A DNA stretch of 64,000 bases from Scytonematopsis contorta HA4267-MV1 (lineage in GTDB: Bacteria > Cyanobacteriota > Cyanobacteriia > Cyanobacteriales > Nostocaceae): NCBI GenBank assembly GCA_019359035.1, contig JAHHIC010000034.1, positions 124,001 through 188,000 of the forward strand, given 5' to 3'. Numbering within the stretch: the stretch's first letter is position 1; each line of letters begins with the position of its first letter. Below, in pieces: positions 36,054 through 44,951 of this stretch. Position numbers and translations under genes: made by a program. The notes beneath the pieces are model-generated. The model was not told the DNA's origin and ran no database searches. It saw nothing but the letters and a program-made list of their open reading frames with translations.

Positions 36054-38084
36054 ATGCTATCCCCAAGCCGCTTATTTGCCAAAGTTGTTCGCAAACTTCC
36101 TCTGCAAAATGTCCTTGTTGCTTCGGTCGTTCTGCAAATTGTTGCAGTGGTAAGTTTTGTGGGATACCTATCCTGGCAAAACGGTCAAAAAGCTGTAAAT
36201 GACCTCTCCATCCAGTTGCAAAGCCAAATTAGTTCGCACATTTATCTACAACTGGAAAATTATTTACAACTGCCTCATCGCTTAAATCAGACAAATGCAA
36301 ATGTAATTGAGCAAGGTTTATTAAAACCATCAAATTTAAGGGGTTTAGAAAGCTTTTTTTTAAAACAAATGGAAGAGTTTGAGCTAGTACCTTACACAGC
36401 TTGGGGTTCGGAAAAAGGAGAATACATTGGCATTGAGCGATTAGTGGATGGCAGACTACGTATTGAAGTTGTGGAACCTCCTAGCAAACCTAAATATCAT
36501 ACCTATGAAGTGAACGAGCAAGGAAACAGGGGAAAACTTGTACAAACTACGCAATTTTACGACCCTCGGCTACGACCTTGGTATAAAGAAGCCATAAAAA
36601 AAGGTAAGCCTAACTGGAGTTCAATTTATGTTTGGTTTAACCAAGCAGAGATTGCTATTGATGCCACTTTACCCGTATACGACCAACAAAAAAACCAGCT
36701 AGGAGTTTTGGATACTCCTTTTAAACTGTCAAGAATTAGCGATTATCTACGACAATTAAAAATAAGTAAATCTGGTCAAAGTTTTATTATAGAACGTTCT
36801 GGAATCTTAGTAGCAAGTTCGTCTGATATTAAACCATTTATTCTTAAGAAAGACAATAAACCACAACGTATCAAAGCTTCAAATAGTCAAAATACCTTAA
36901 TTAAATCTACGGCTAATTTTTTGTATAAACACTTTGATAACCTAAATAAAATTAATAGACCCCTTCATCTGGAATTTTACAATAACAATCAACGATTGCT
37001 TTTACAGGTTCTTCCTTTTCAAGATAATTATGGTATAGATTGGCTGATTGTTGTAGTCGTTCCAGAAGCAGATTTTATGGAACAAATAAATGCGAACAAT
37101 CAGATTACGATTATACTATGTATAGTGGCATTACTAGTAGCTGTTTTTACTGGTGTTATGACTGCTAGATGGGTCATAAAACCGATTTTACATTTAAATG
37201 CAAGTGCCAAATTTATTGCCAGAGGGGAATGGGATAAAACGGTCAAAATTGAACGCTATGATGAACTTGGGGAACTTGGCCAATCCTTTAACAGTATGGC
37301 CACTCAATTAGAAACATCTTTTTCCGAGATGCAAAATTTGAATATAGAATTAAAACAACTTAATCAAAGCCTGGAACAGCGTGTTAGCGAACGCACTGCT
37401 GAGTTAAAAGCTGCGAATCAGGAGCTTGAAGCATTTTCTTATTCCGTCTCTCACGATTTGCGATCGCCCTTGCGCTCTATTAATGCTTTTAGCCAGATAC
37501 TGCTAAATCGTTATAGCGATAAGTTAGATGTTAGTGGTAAAGATTACCTTCAAAGACTTTGTACAAATGCCACAAGGATGGGGCAACTAATAGATGACTT
37601 GCTGGCTTTTTCGCGGGTAACCCGTAGCGAGCTAAATCGCACGCAAGTTGATTTAAGTAGGATTGCACGAGAAATATCAGAAAATCTTCACTCATCGCAG
37701 CCAGAAAGACAAGTTGAATGGATTATCACACCAGGAATTGTTGCGAATGGAGATGCTTCCTTGCTACGGATAGTTTTAGAGAACCTGCTTAATAACGCAT
37801 GGAAATTTACATCAAATCAGACAAATTCACGCATTGAATTTAACGTCATACTTCAGGAAGATGGTAAGCGAGCATACTTTGTAATGGACAATGGTGCTGG
37901 TTTTGACATGGCTTATGTTAACAAACTATTCCAAGCTTTTCAGCGATTACACTCAAATGCTGAGTTTCCCGGTAATGGTATTGGACTAGCCATTGTTCAG
38001 CGTATTATTTGCCGACACTTAGGACAAGTATGGGCTGAAGGTACTGTTTTTGGTGGTGCGGTCTTCTACTTTACAGTAAATTAA
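36054..38084 (+). CDS. Membrane sensor histidine kinase (Cache-HAMP-HisKA-HATPase)
   Basis: 676 residues. TM1 is about 18-40, an extracytoplasmic Cache-like region about 45-345 (YDPRLRPWYKEAIKKGKPNWS is a Cache hallmark), TM2 about 350-372 and HAMP about 372-425. A coiled coil ELKQLNQSLEQRVSERTAEL leads to the H-box SYSVSHDLRSPLRSINAFS, then N-box ENLLNNAWKF, G1 MDNGAGFDM and G2 GNGIGLAI. The kinase core is of the phytochrome (Cph1) subfamily and is clearly similar to the remnant just upstream, implying a local duplication. No response regulator is adjacent. Confidence 0.87.
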   Translation: MLSPSRLFAKVVRKLPLQNVLVASVVLQIVAVVSFVGYLSWQNGQKAVNDLSIQLQSQISSHIYLQLENYLQLPHRLNQTNANVIEQGLLKPSNLRGLESFFLKQMEEFELVPYTAWGSEKGEYIGIERLVDGRLRIEVVEPPSKPKYHTYEVNEQGNRGKLVQTTQFYDPRLRPWYKEAIKKGKPNWSSIYVWFNQAEIAIDATLPVYDQQKNQLGVLDTPFKLSRISDYLRQLKISKSGQSFIIERSGILVASSSDIKPFILKKDNKPQRIKASNSQNTLIKSTANFLYKHFDNLNKINRPLHLEFYNNNQRLLLQVLPFQDNYGIDWLIVVVVPEADFMEQINANNQITIILCIVALLVAVFTGVMTARWVIKPILHLNASAKFIARGEWDKTVKIERYDELGELGQSFNSMATQLETSFSEMQNLNIELKQLNQSLEQRVSERTAELKAANQELEAFSYSVSHDLRSPLRSINAFSQILLNRYSDKLDVSGKDYLQRLCTNATRMGQLIDDLLAFSRVTRSELNRTQVDLSRIAREISENLHSSQPERQVEWIITPGIVANGDASLLRIVLENLLNNAWKFTSNQTNSRIEFNVILQEDGKRAYFVMDNGAGFDMAYVNKLFQAFQRLHSNAEFPGNGIGLAIVQRIICRHLGQVWAEGTVFGGAVFYFTVN

Positions 38085-38120
38085 TTTTCTTTATAAGAAT
38101 TAACATTTAATTGATATATT

Positions 38121-38399
38121 TCAACAAGGGATAGGAAGACTTGCAATCAAAAGCTGCCAGGTTTGTTGATTGACAATACCATCTACTGGTAAATGATGGT
38201 CTTCTTGAAAACTTTTGACTGCAATATTAGTTTTTGAGCCATAGTATCCTGTTAAAGAATCACTAGTCAAATAGCCAAAGTAAAGAAGTAGCTTTTGAAG
38301 CAAAATTACAGTATCACCTTGGGATTTAATATTTAAAATTGGCATTTCATTAGCATTAATAGTACTTTCAGGAGTCGTTATCCTAATTTTAGATTGCAT
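38121..38399 (-). CDS. Peptidoglycan-binding domain protein (92 aa)
   Basis: A single PG_binding_1-like module: GDTVILLQKLLLYFGYLTSD, LTGYYGSKTNIAVKSFQEDHHLPVDGIVNQQTWQLL. No signal peptide is evident, so it may be exported by another route or be a detached domain of a former enzyme. It is convergent with the kinase gene. Confidence 0.75.
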   Translation of the reverse strand: MQSKIRITTPESTINANEMPILNIKSQGDTVILLQKLLLYFGYLTSDSLTGYYGSKTNIAVKSFQEDHHLPVDGIVNQQTWQLLIASLPIPC

Positions 38400-39041
38400 A
38401 GCTAAACCTCTACAAATAAAATGTATAAATGTATACTCTAGTCTGGGTAATATAGAAATCCTGTTTCATAATCCCAAACTTTAAATCCGAAATTCTAAAT
38501 TTACCCTTGAGTATTCGTTATATATAAAAAATTTGAGGAAGTTGTGAAGGTAAAAAATTCCCCTATCAGCATTTATAACCATAACTTTTACATCTCCTCA
38601 CAAGTTCCTCACAATCTGCACTTAAAATTATAATGTCAGTTTAAGAGGATGTTTGAAAAGTATCAATGTTAACGAATAACCTAACCCCTTCCGAACATCG
38701 GGAAGGGGAACAAGAAAATAGAGCTTTCAAAACCTCTCCCTGCTTTAGATAAAAGCTTTTAACCCCCCTTCCCATGCCGAAGCGGCACGCTACGCGAACG
38801 TAGGGAAGGGGGGCAGGGGGGTTAGGTCTCTTTGTCTTATATTATACTTTTCAAACATCCTCTAAGAGTAAGTTTAAGAAATTTAGGAGCGTAAGCAGAA
38901 ATAAAGTTTTTAATTAAAGTTTGATTTCATTTCATTAACTAAAGTTAACATCGTCCTATTCTTCTTTTTCCCGTTTAAATTGAAGATAGGTAATAGCTAG
39001 TTTGGAGTTACGAAATCACCAATTAAAAGGGATAAATCAAT
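38400..39041. other. Intergenic region with a MITE-like element
   Basis: It carries the 220-base element at 38644-38863. Before it a GAGGAAGTTGTGAAGGTAAA / TTTTACATCTCCTCACAAG inverted pair (about 38533-38603) could fold. The rest is the leader of the universal stress gene. Confidence 0.45.
38644..38863. mobile_element. MITE-like element with 20-base terminal inverted repeats
   Basis: AGAGGATGTTTGAAAAGTAT (38644-38663) is repeated exactly inverted at 38844-38863. The 180-base interior is made of CCTAACCCCTTCC / GGAAGGGG hairpin motifs and a GCGGCACGCTACGCGAACG segment. There is no coding capacity, and no clear target duplication is seen. Confidence 0.65.
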
Positions 39042-39572
39042 ATGTTTCACAAAATATTAGTTGGTCTAGATAATTCTGAGATTGGTAAACAAGTTTTTGA
39101 GGAAGCTTTGTCCCTAGCAAAAACAAACGATGCGCGTTTGATGATACTGAATGTTTTAGACCCCTTTGACGAACGCTACCCCAACGCCCTAGCACTACAA
39201 ACTAATTCCATATATCCAACTTTTCATGCGGAAGCGATGAACTATTATATGGGACATTGGGACCAACTTAAGCAAGAAGGTATCGAATTTTTAAGATTAT
39301 TGTGTAAGGAAGCATCCACTCAAGGTGTAACTGCGGAATTTACGCAAAATTTTGGCGAACCAGGTCGGACAATTTGTGAAATAGCTAAAAGTTGGAAAGC
39401 TGATTTAATTATGGTTGGTCGTCGTGGTCGTCTTGGCTTAAGTGAATTTATCTTAGGTAGTGTTAGTAATTACGTATTGCACCACGCTCACTGTTCAGTT
39501 TTAACAATACAAGGTGTTATTCCCACTGAAGCGCAAGAACTGGAATCTCAGGAAACTGCGAGTGTAATTTGA
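39042..39572 (+). CDS. Universal stress protein family (UspA-like)
   Basis: 176 residues: MFHKILVGLDNSEIGKQVFE at the start, and the ATP-binding signature VGRRGRLGLSEFILGSVSNYV near the end (G-2x-G-9x-G-S). Single Usp domain with a short acidic tail. It probably binds ATP. An AAAAGGGATAAATCAAT leader gives a weak ribosome binding site. A strong terminator follows. Confidence 0.92.
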   Translation: MFHKILVGLDNSEIGKQVFEEALSLAKTNDARLMILNVLDPFDERYPNALALQTNSIYPTFHAEAMNYYMGHWDQLKQEGIEFLRLLCKEASTQGVTAEFTQNFGEPGRTICEIAKSWKADLIMVGRRGRLGLSEFILGSVSNYVLHHAHCSVLTIQGVIPTEAQELESQETASVI

Positions 39573-39593
39573 TTTTTCAAAGGGAACCCAAAG

Positions 39594-39619
39594 CTCCCTC
39601 ACCCTTGAAGGGTGGGGAG
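39594..39619 (+). terminator. Rho-independent terminator of the universal stress gene
   Basis: CTCCCTCACCCTT pairs with GAAGGGTGGGGAG (one bulged base) and is followed by ATTTTTT. Confidence 0.75.
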
Positions 39620-39634
39620 ATTTTTTAAGGAGAT

Positions 39635-40456
39635 TTATTCAGCTTCAGCAAACACTACAGGTTTATCCTTATAATCTTGCTGTAACTGAGCTTTCAAGTT
39701 AGTATTACCCGACAAAAGGTCATTGCCTTCGATTTCAGTAATATTAAACGGGCGAACTTCACCAATTACTGCGACTTTCTGACCAGAATTAACCGCCACT
39801 CTTGGAGTATTTTTGAAGAAAACTAGCACATCTTCAGTACCACCGAGCCACTTTTTTTGAGAGACTTTCAACAGTCTTGGATTATAGATGCTTTCAACTG
39901 AACCAGTAATAGCAACTCGTTTAGCATAATACTCTTTTGGATTCCTAGTTACCTGACTTATCTCTGGTGATAGAGCCATATCACTTGCAACAATCACTGG
40001 TTTACTGACGTACGAACGATAAGGTTTGCCCTGCAAGTCTATATTTAACTCACGCTGCATCTGTGAAGGTTGAAAGTTACGAACTTCACCAGTGATTTGA
40101 AGTGTTGTATTGCGGTTGATTGACACATTAAGAGGCTGAGAGTTAGCATTCACTACTAGTATCGGTTCACCACCGAACAATCCTTCATCGCTGATAGTGA
40201 AGGACTTAGGGCTTATTTGTTCAGTTACCCGACCTCGAACTATTACATTTCTACCAACATAATCTCTTGCGTTCTCCACAATTTCTGAGGTATTCGCAAT
40301 ACTTACAGCACTTTCATTCCCCCATCCTAGTAAATTCCGACTTCCTGCAACCCCACCCATTACTACCAAAGCAAGTATTACCAAAAAATCCCAAAAACCT
40401 TTGCTTCTTCTTTGGCTCTCTTCGTAGTGTAGTTCGCGTTCTTCATAAGTACTCAT
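39635..40456 (-). CDS. Membrane-anchored protein with two OB-like repeats (273 aa)
   Basis: A hydrophilic N-terminus (MSTYEERELHYEESQRRSKG) precedes one membrane helix (FWDFLVILALVVMGGVAG). Two similar beta modules follow: NARDYVGRNVIVRGRVTEQISPKSFTI and NPKEYYAKRVAITGSVESIYNPRLL, each of about 90 residues with a strand pattern like an OB fold. A matching pair of tails (ITGEVRNFQP and VIGEVRPFNI) supports duplication. Related cyanobacterial proteins are uncharacterised. It probably faces the periplasm or lumen. Confidence 0.6.
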   Translation of the reverse strand: MSTYEERELHYEESQRRSKGFWDFLVILALVVMGGVAGSRNLLGWGNESAVSIANTSEIVENARDYVGRNVIVRGRVTEQISPKSFTISDEGLFGGEPILVVNANSQPLNVSINRNTTLQITGEVRNFQPSQMQRELNIDLQGKPYRSYVSKPVIVASDMALSPEISQVTRNPKEYYAKRVAITGSVESIYNPRLLKVSQKKWLGGTEDVLVFFKNTPRVAVNSGQKVAVIGEVRPFNITEIEGNDLLSGNTNLKAQLQQDYKDKPVVFAEAE

Positions 40457-40959
40457 ATAAGTATTCTCTTCCTATTATTTTAAATTTGGTAATCACATAG
40501 ACAGCTTATGCATACGCATACGCTCTCAACGTTAATACCGTTTCACTTCGATAGCGAAACCGATAGACTATGCAGAAAGACGATTAATCGCTTGTATCTA
40601 CATAGTCTTATAAAGTTTTTATTTCCCTGATGTTTAATGTATTACCTTAGCTAACAGCTGTAATGCTATTATCTATCATCCGTAGGTAAAATTAATCATC
40701 CGTAAGAATGATATTTATTATACTTGCCTAAAGAAAAATAAATATTAAATAATTCTAAGTAAATCAAAAATCTTCAAACCTCGTTACATATATTATAATC
40801 TACACACATAAAGCAGCAATATAAAAACATATTTCTCTAATTGTAAGAAAATACTCTCCACAAATTCCTCAAGTTTGTTAGCTATAAGTAGGGCATGAAA
40901 TACTGCAAATTAAAAGTGTTCAGCTCGTTATCCGTCTCATCAAATAAGGGTCAACTTTC
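40457..40959. other. Intergenic region
   Basis: AT-rich with a small GTTTCAC..GCGAAAC hairpin near 40538-40560. It separates divergent genes. I see nothing else in it. Confidence 0.4.
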
Positions 40960-41589
40960 ATGAGTAGTGCTGGAGAAAAAGCATACCTGTCGAAGCAAGA
41001 AATACCTCCTGGTTATCTCAATATTATGGGTTACGTGGACGAGTCAGAAGTCAACGGTCCAGGGACTCGTGCTGTTGTCTGGGTGCAGGGATGTTTGCGA
41101 GAGTGTCCTAGCTGTTTTAATCCATCTTCCTGGTCATTTGAAATCAACGAATTAGTCGCAATTGATTCTTTGGTTGAAAAAATACTCAGTAAAGAGCGCA
41201 ATGAAGGTGTTACTTTTTCGGGAGGCGAACCTTTTTGGCAAGCTCCTGCTTTAGCAAATCTCGCTCGCAAGGTGAAAGCAGCAGGTCTTAATGTAATGTC
41301 TTTTACTGGGTTTACCTTAGAGCAATTGCAATCTCCCTCTGCACCAGCTGGAGCGCAAGAATTATTACAAGAACTAGACATTTTAATTGATGGGCCTTAC
41401 ATAGAATCACTGGCAATTAATACACCTGATTCTCCCGTATCGTCTAGCAATCAACGGGTCAATATACTTAATCCTGATTTCAAAGACCGTGTAACTTGGG
41501 CAAGTGATATGGTAGAAATTCATATTTTTAAAGATGGTAGGCGTCTTGTCACAGGTTATCGCGGAAGTATAAATTTACAAGAGGGATGA
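40960..41589 (+). CDS. Radical SAM activase-like protein (NrdG/4Fe-4S single-cluster type)
   Basis: 209 residues. CLRECPSC (Cys45, Cys49, Cys52) is a CX3CX2C radical SAM cluster preceded by VVWVQG; TFSGGEPFWQ is the GGE motif and DILIDGPYIES a conserved segment of anaerobic ribonucleotide reductase activases. No class III reductase (nrdD) is next to it, so the target is unknown. The 3' end overlaps the oppositely oriented metallophosphoesterase-like gene by 34 bases. Confidence 0.8.
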   Translation: MSSAGEKAYLSKQEIPPGYLNIMGYVDESEVNGPGTRAVVWVQGCLRECPSCFNPSSWSFEINELVAIDSLVEKILSKERNEGVTFSGGEPFWQAPALANLARKVKAAGLNVMSFTGFTLEQLQSPSAPAGAQELLQELDILIDGPYIESLAINTPDSPVSSSNQRVNILNPDFKDRVTWASDMVEIHIFKDGRRLVTGYRGSINLQEG

Positions 41590-42293
41590 CTTGCGTAAAA
41601 CACAGTTCTAAATTCAACACGATTTGTACCGGGATTATAAAGTGTGTAGGTTGCTTGGTCTGGTGTTCTTCCCACATTTCCTACCCCAATTACTTGACGA
41701 GGAGACACATCAACTGTTTGGGGGGACACTTGCTTATCAAGAGTTACGACCCCCGTATTTATAGAACCGGCTTGTATCTCGTACTGAAAAATTAAACCAG
41801 AACGACCGCAAAACAAATAATTTGCTTGCATCCGCATCAAACGGTCTAGCATTTGTATCGGGGGAGTATCGGGAGTCAGTTCCTCGCTGGTAGAAACTGT
41901 GGAACCGTGAATTAACAAACAGTCCAACTCAAAAAAACCAAAATCCATCATACTTAACCAACGCACTGTCTCATGGGAAACATAATCCCACAAAGACTTT
42001 ACCGTCTCTCCACCATATTTATCTATCAGTTCCGTTGGTTCTCCTGTGCCCATCAAACCATGTAAAATCAAACACTGCTCTTCCCACCATCCCTTACAAA
42101 CCAAAGGTTCTAACTCCCCACTTTGGGGTTGACGCACTCGTTCCACCAACTGTTCGGACTCTGGTCTTGGTCCAACCAAATCACCAAGAATATATATAGC
42201 CTCTACATCGGGACTTTTACATTTAATATCAGCTATCACCGCTTCATAAGCTGCTAAATTACCTTCAATTCCACTTAAAATCGCCCACTTCAT
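41556..42293 (-). CDS. Degenerate metallophosphoesterase-like protein
   Basis: 245 residues with the calcineurin-like layout, but most metal ligands are gone. The usual SDIHGN is SGIEGN (Asp to Gly, His to Glu), the GNHD segment reads CKGWWEE, and the final GHTH is GRSG. LGDLVGPRPES and LLIHGS are kept. It is clearly a relative of the next gene downstream in coordinates (42423-43235). Loss of ligands suggests a non-catalytic, perhaps regulatory, partner. It shares a 34-base convergent overlap with the radical SAM gene. Confidence 0.7.
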   Translation of the reverse strand: MKWAILSGIEGNLAAYEAVIADIKCKSPDVEAIYILGDLVGPRPESEQLVERVRQPQSGELEPLVCKGWWEEQCLILHGLMGTGEPTELIDKYGGETVKSLWDYVSHETVRWLSMMDFGFFELDCLLIHGSTVSTSEELTPDTPPIQMLDRLMRMQANYLFCGRSGLIFQYEIQAGSINTGVVTLDKQVSPQTVDVSPRQVIGVGNVGRTPDQATYTLYNPGTNRVEFRTVFYASHPSCKFILPR

Positions 42294-42298
42294 ATTAT

Positions 42299-42332
42299 TA
42301 CTTATTACTTATTACTTATTACTTATTACTTT
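42299..42332. repeat. Heptamer tandem repeat (ATTACTT)
   Basis: Nearly five copies of a 7-base unit lie between the two phosphoesterase-like genes. A second short tract (CCCCACT/CCCCATT type) lies at 42391-42422. Confidence 0.8.
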
Positions 42333-42422
42333 TAATTATTAGTTTTAGTTGTGAATTATGACTTAATTAATAATTACAAATTGAGATATTTCCCCACTCC
42401 CCATTCCCAACTCCCCACTCCC

Positions 42423-43235
42423 CTACCTAGTACAAACATGAGTTGGGTCATCTGCTCGTTCTGCAAATTCTAACCCACGGGCTAAACGCCATGCAAAAAT
42501 AGCAGGTAAACCTTTTTCAATAATTGCTGCACAAGTTTTTTCATAATCATACGGCACTTCTCGCAAGATAACAGCTTGTGCATCTGTGTCATAAATGACA
42601 TAAGTTGCATTCGGTCGTCCGTGTCTAGGTTCTCCCACCGAACCAACATTTATAATCTGCTTTAAAGGAGCATGAAAATTCTTTTCTTTTTCTGTTGCTT
42701 CGTAATCTTTAAATCGCACTTGTAAATTTATTCTATCCAAAGTACGTACGTAGGGTACATGTGTATGCCCACAAAAAAGTACATCAGCATCTGTAGAAAG
42801 AACTCGTTCCAGTGCTACAAAAGCATCAAGCTCAGGTAGTAAATATTCGTGATTACTATGAGGACTACCGTGAACAAAAGCCAGATTTTCTTCTTTAAAA
42901 CTCTGGGGTAAATTGGCTAAAAACTCCCTATTTTCAGGATAAATTTCTTTATCCGTCCACTCATGAGCCAATTTTCCTCTTTTTTCTGCCAAAACAGAAG
43001 GAAATCCACACTCACAAGCATTCAAACCCTCAACAACATCTTCATCCCAACAACCAGCAACGGTAGGAATATCTAAAGACCTAATTTGTGCAACCACAGC
43101 ATTGGGATATGGCCCGTATCCCACCAAATCACCCAAACAAAATATCTTGTCGCACGAGTGTTTGTCAATATCGAGTAAAACAGCGTCCAATGCTTCGTAG
43201 TTACCATGAATACATGACATAACAGCGATTTTCAC
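42423..43235 (-). CDS. Metallophosphoesterase with Cys-substituted metal site
   Basis: 270 residues. The calcineurin-like fold is intact (GDLVGYGPYPN, AFVHGSPHSNHEYL, FCGHTHVPYVR, INVGSVGEPRHGRP). The first metal motif is SCIHGN (Cys8 in place of Asp, His10 kept) and GNHD/GNCD is replaced by GCWDED (Cys62, Asp64). The change of two ligands to Cys suggests altered metal preference rather than simple decay. A Fur/Zur-like palindrome lies about 90 bases upstream, which would fit metal control. Its substrate is unknown. Confidence 0.75.
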   Translation of the reverse strand: MKIAVMSCIHGNYEALDAVLLDIDKHSCDKIFCLGDLVGYGPYPNAVVAQIRSLDIPTVAGCWDEDVVEGLNACECGFPSVLAEKRGKLAHEWTDKEIYPENREFLANLPQSFKEENLAFVHGSPHSNHEYLLPELDAFVALERVLSTDADVLFCGHTHVPYVRTLDRINLQVRFKDYEATEKEKNFHAPLKQIINVGSVGEPRHGRPNATYVIYDTDAQAVILREVPYDYEKTCAAIIEKGLPAIFAWRLARGLEFAERADDPTHVCTR

Positions 43236-43323
43236 GGTGTAATCCCCTTTAGTAAATCTGTTTTACTTGTTGTTGATATTGCCAAATTGCCGCATCCGGT
43301 GGACAAATGGCATCTTACTTATC

Positions 43324-43342
43324 AATAATGATAATCATTATA
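43324..43342 (-). promoter_or_regulatory. Fur/Zur-type box
   Basis: AATAATGATAATCATTATA matches the 19-base Fur consensus (GATAATGATAATCATTATC) except at the two outermost bases. It also partly fits the cyanobacterial Zur 7-1-7 pattern TGATAATNATTATCA. It lies about 90 bases upstream of the phosphoesterase start and well beyond the end of psaI2, so the phosphoesterase is the likely target. Confidence 0.65.
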
Positions 43343-43402
43343 TAATAAATCATATACTTGGTATATCGACTATCTTATCATGAGCCAAATTAACGCACGA
43401 AA

Positions 43403-43440
43403 AAACACCCATCCCCATACTGCCAAGGTTCTGAGTGTTT
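43403..43440 (-). terminator. Terminator candidate after psaI2
   Basis: On the minus strand AAACACTC and GGGTGTTT can pair (one G-T pair) around a 22-base loop, and the stem runs into TTTTTTCG. It would close the minus-strand far-red transcript. Confidence 0.5.
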
Positions 43441-43468
43441 GTAAGCTAGGTTTCGTGGACGAGCCAAC

Positions 43469-43666
43469 CTACTCGTAATTAGTCACATTACCCATAGGAG
43501 AAGTATTTGTAATTGAAGTTCTTTCCTCCTCAACATCTTCCTTTTCAATCCAGAGAAACAGTAACGCAAAAATAGGAAAAGGAAGAATATAAAAAACCAA
43601 AGGAATCATAATCCAAGGCAACCAAGAAGCCGCATATGCACCAGTCAATTGCGTTATATCAGCCAT
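43469..43666 (-). CDS. psaI2: Photosystem I subunit PsaI, far-red paralogue
   Basis: 65 residues. AASWLPWIMIPLVFYILPFPIFALLFLWIEKED is the single helix of PsaI with its PWI..P..F..P pattern. The acidic C-terminal tail makes it longer than the usual ~40 residues. A GGAGAAAGAACT leader gives a good ribosome binding site. It follows psaL2 with a 78-base gap that holds a CCCCCTTCCCT hairpin. PsaI supports PsaL binding and trimer contacts. Confidence 0.88.
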   Translation of the reverse strand: MADITQLTGAYAASWLPWIMIPLVFYILPFPIFALLFLWIEKEDVEEERTSITNTSPMGNVTNYE

Positions 43667-43707
43667 AGTTCTTTCTCCTTTTATATATACTAAAGCCGTT
43701 GAAGTTC

Positions 43708-43732
43708 CCCCCTTCCCTCATAGGGAAGGGGG
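43708..43732. repeat. CCCCCTTCCCT hairpin repeat between psaL2 and psaI2
   Basis: A perfect 11-base stem (CCCCCTTCCCT / AGGGAAGGGGG) with the loop CAT. It is the same family as 23025, 38680 and 55923-56035. It could stabilise or partly stop the psaL2 mRNA. Confidence 0.75.
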
Positions 43733-43744
43733 TAGGGGGTTAGG

Positions 43745-44257
43745 TCAATTCATATTTACAGCCCCACGCAAGATAGCATCTAAGTCTGTAAAATTTTCCA
43801 ACAGCAAATAAGCAAAAACGGCACCACCCATTGCACCTAAAAAGACACCAGCATTTAATTGATTCCATTCTTCACGAGTTCGTAAAGGTCTGAGAGGGTC
43901 TTTGCAAAAAGAATTGTAAGCCCCTCGTGGATTTCCTTGAAACGTCGTCAAAGCAAAAATGGAAATACCTAAACAAGCAGAAGCAGTGATAAAAACAGCA
44001 GTAATTAACCCACTTAAATTAGCCCCATGAGCAGTTTCTCGCAAAGGACCGATAACAACTTCTGGTCCCACAAGAAAATAACCATGAGCCATACCAATTT
44101 CTAATCCCCGCATAAAAGGCGTTAAACCTTTACGGTAAGCAGGTAAGTTATTAATAAAAGCCCTTGCTAATCCTGAATCAGTGATTGGAGTCGATAAATT
44201 AGCAACAAATGGGTCACCTTGAAATGGCTTAATGAGGTCTGTGTCTGGATTATTCAT
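43745..44257 (-). CDS. psaL2: Photosystem I subunit PsaL, far-red paralogue
   Basis: 170 residues. DLIKPFQGDPFVANLSTPIT and NNLPAYRKGLTPFMRGLEIGMAHGYFLVGP are hallmark PsaL sequences. Two or three transmembrane helices follow, with FKDPLRPLRTREEW-like CKDPLRPLRTREEWNQL before the last one. PsaL holds the PSI oligomer together. Its place after psaA2-psaB2 and before psaI2 marks it as the FaRLiP copy; a constitutive psaL is expected elsewhere in the genome. Confidence 0.92.
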   Translation of the reverse strand: MNNPDTDLIKPFQGDPFVANLSTPITDSGLARAFINNLPAYRKGLTPFMRGLEIGMAHGYFLVGPEVVIGPLRETAHGANLSGLITAVFITASACLGISIFALTTFQGNPRGAYNSFCKDPLRPLRTREEWNQLNAGVFLGAMGGAVFAYLLLENFTDLDAILRGAVNMN

Positions 44258-44275
44258 AATGAAACTAAAAGTGTT

Positions 44276-44362
44276 GACTTTTGACTGCTGATTGTTGACT
44301 GTTGACTGTTGACTGTTGATTGTTGACTGTTGACTGTTGACTGTTGACTGTTGACTGTTGAA
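44276..44362. repeat. Heptamer tandem repeat (TGTTGAC)n
   Basis: About eleven near-perfect copies of TGTTGAC (one reads TGTTGAT) just upstream of the psaL2 start. Three inverted copies lie at 44598-44622. Confidence 0.85.
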
Positions 44363-44636
44363 GGAAATTATCTAAAAGTTTGGCAAATTGTATAAGAGTG
44401 CCATATCTGTTTCACAGATTAGTTCCTTGCAATAATCAGCAAAAATTCACCAATTATTTTGAATTATTTAAAAATCCTTATTAATCTTAATTTACCAGTA
44501 ATTTGTATGATAAAACATTATCTTTATAAAACTTTAAAACATTTATAATTTAATGAAAAAATGACGATGATACCTAATATAAATAAATCTGATATGACAA
44601 CAGTCAACCGTCAACCGTCAACAATTAATAAGAAAG

Positions 44637-44667
44637 TCTCCCGACACATAAGCTAAAGGTCAGGAGA
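44637..44667 (-). terminator. Stem-loop downstream of psaB2
   Basis: TCTCCCGAC / GTCAGGAGA arms (one mismatch) with a 13-base loop. On the minus strand it is followed by CTTTCTTATT. It could be a partial terminator between psaB2 and psaL2. Confidence 0.4.
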
Positions 44668-44907
44668 GGAGAGTCTGAAACTTGTTTTGTTGGCAGCAGT
44701 AGAGCAAACAATATCTAGCTATTCTAGTCAACTAATGTCGTAGCGAAAACGCTCTATTGTTACCATTGAATTTTATTTTTGTGTTTTAATTATGTATTTG
44801 AAATTGTATAAAAAAATGCTTTGTAGTAAACCTAGCAATAGAACTATTGAAAAATCAAAATTATCAACTAGATTTGCTTCCAACGAATTCTAATGTTTAA
44901 CCCTAAG

Positions 44908-44935
44908 GTAGAGACGCGATATATCGCGTCTCTAC
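44908..44935. repeat. Palindromic interspersed repeat after psaB2
   Basis: A perfect 28-base palindrome of the GTAGAGACGCGATA type, 16 bases past the psaB2 stop. Confidence 0.85.
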
Positions 44936-44951
44936 ACACATACAAAATGAG

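Larger units (their letters stand above)
44258..44951. other. Long psaB2-psaL2 spacer
   Basis: 694 bases without a gene. They contain a TGTTGAC heptamer tract (44276-44362), a smaller inverted tract (CAACAGTCAACCGTCAACCG, about 44598), a stem-loop (44637-44667) and a palindromic repeat (44908-44935). psaL2 may have its own promoter here. Confidence 0.5.

Noticed and set aside
44276-44362. Tandem repeats that could be mistaken for a CRISPR array
   Set aside because: The unit is only 7 bases with no spacers; no cas genes are nearby. The same holds for the other heptamer tracts.
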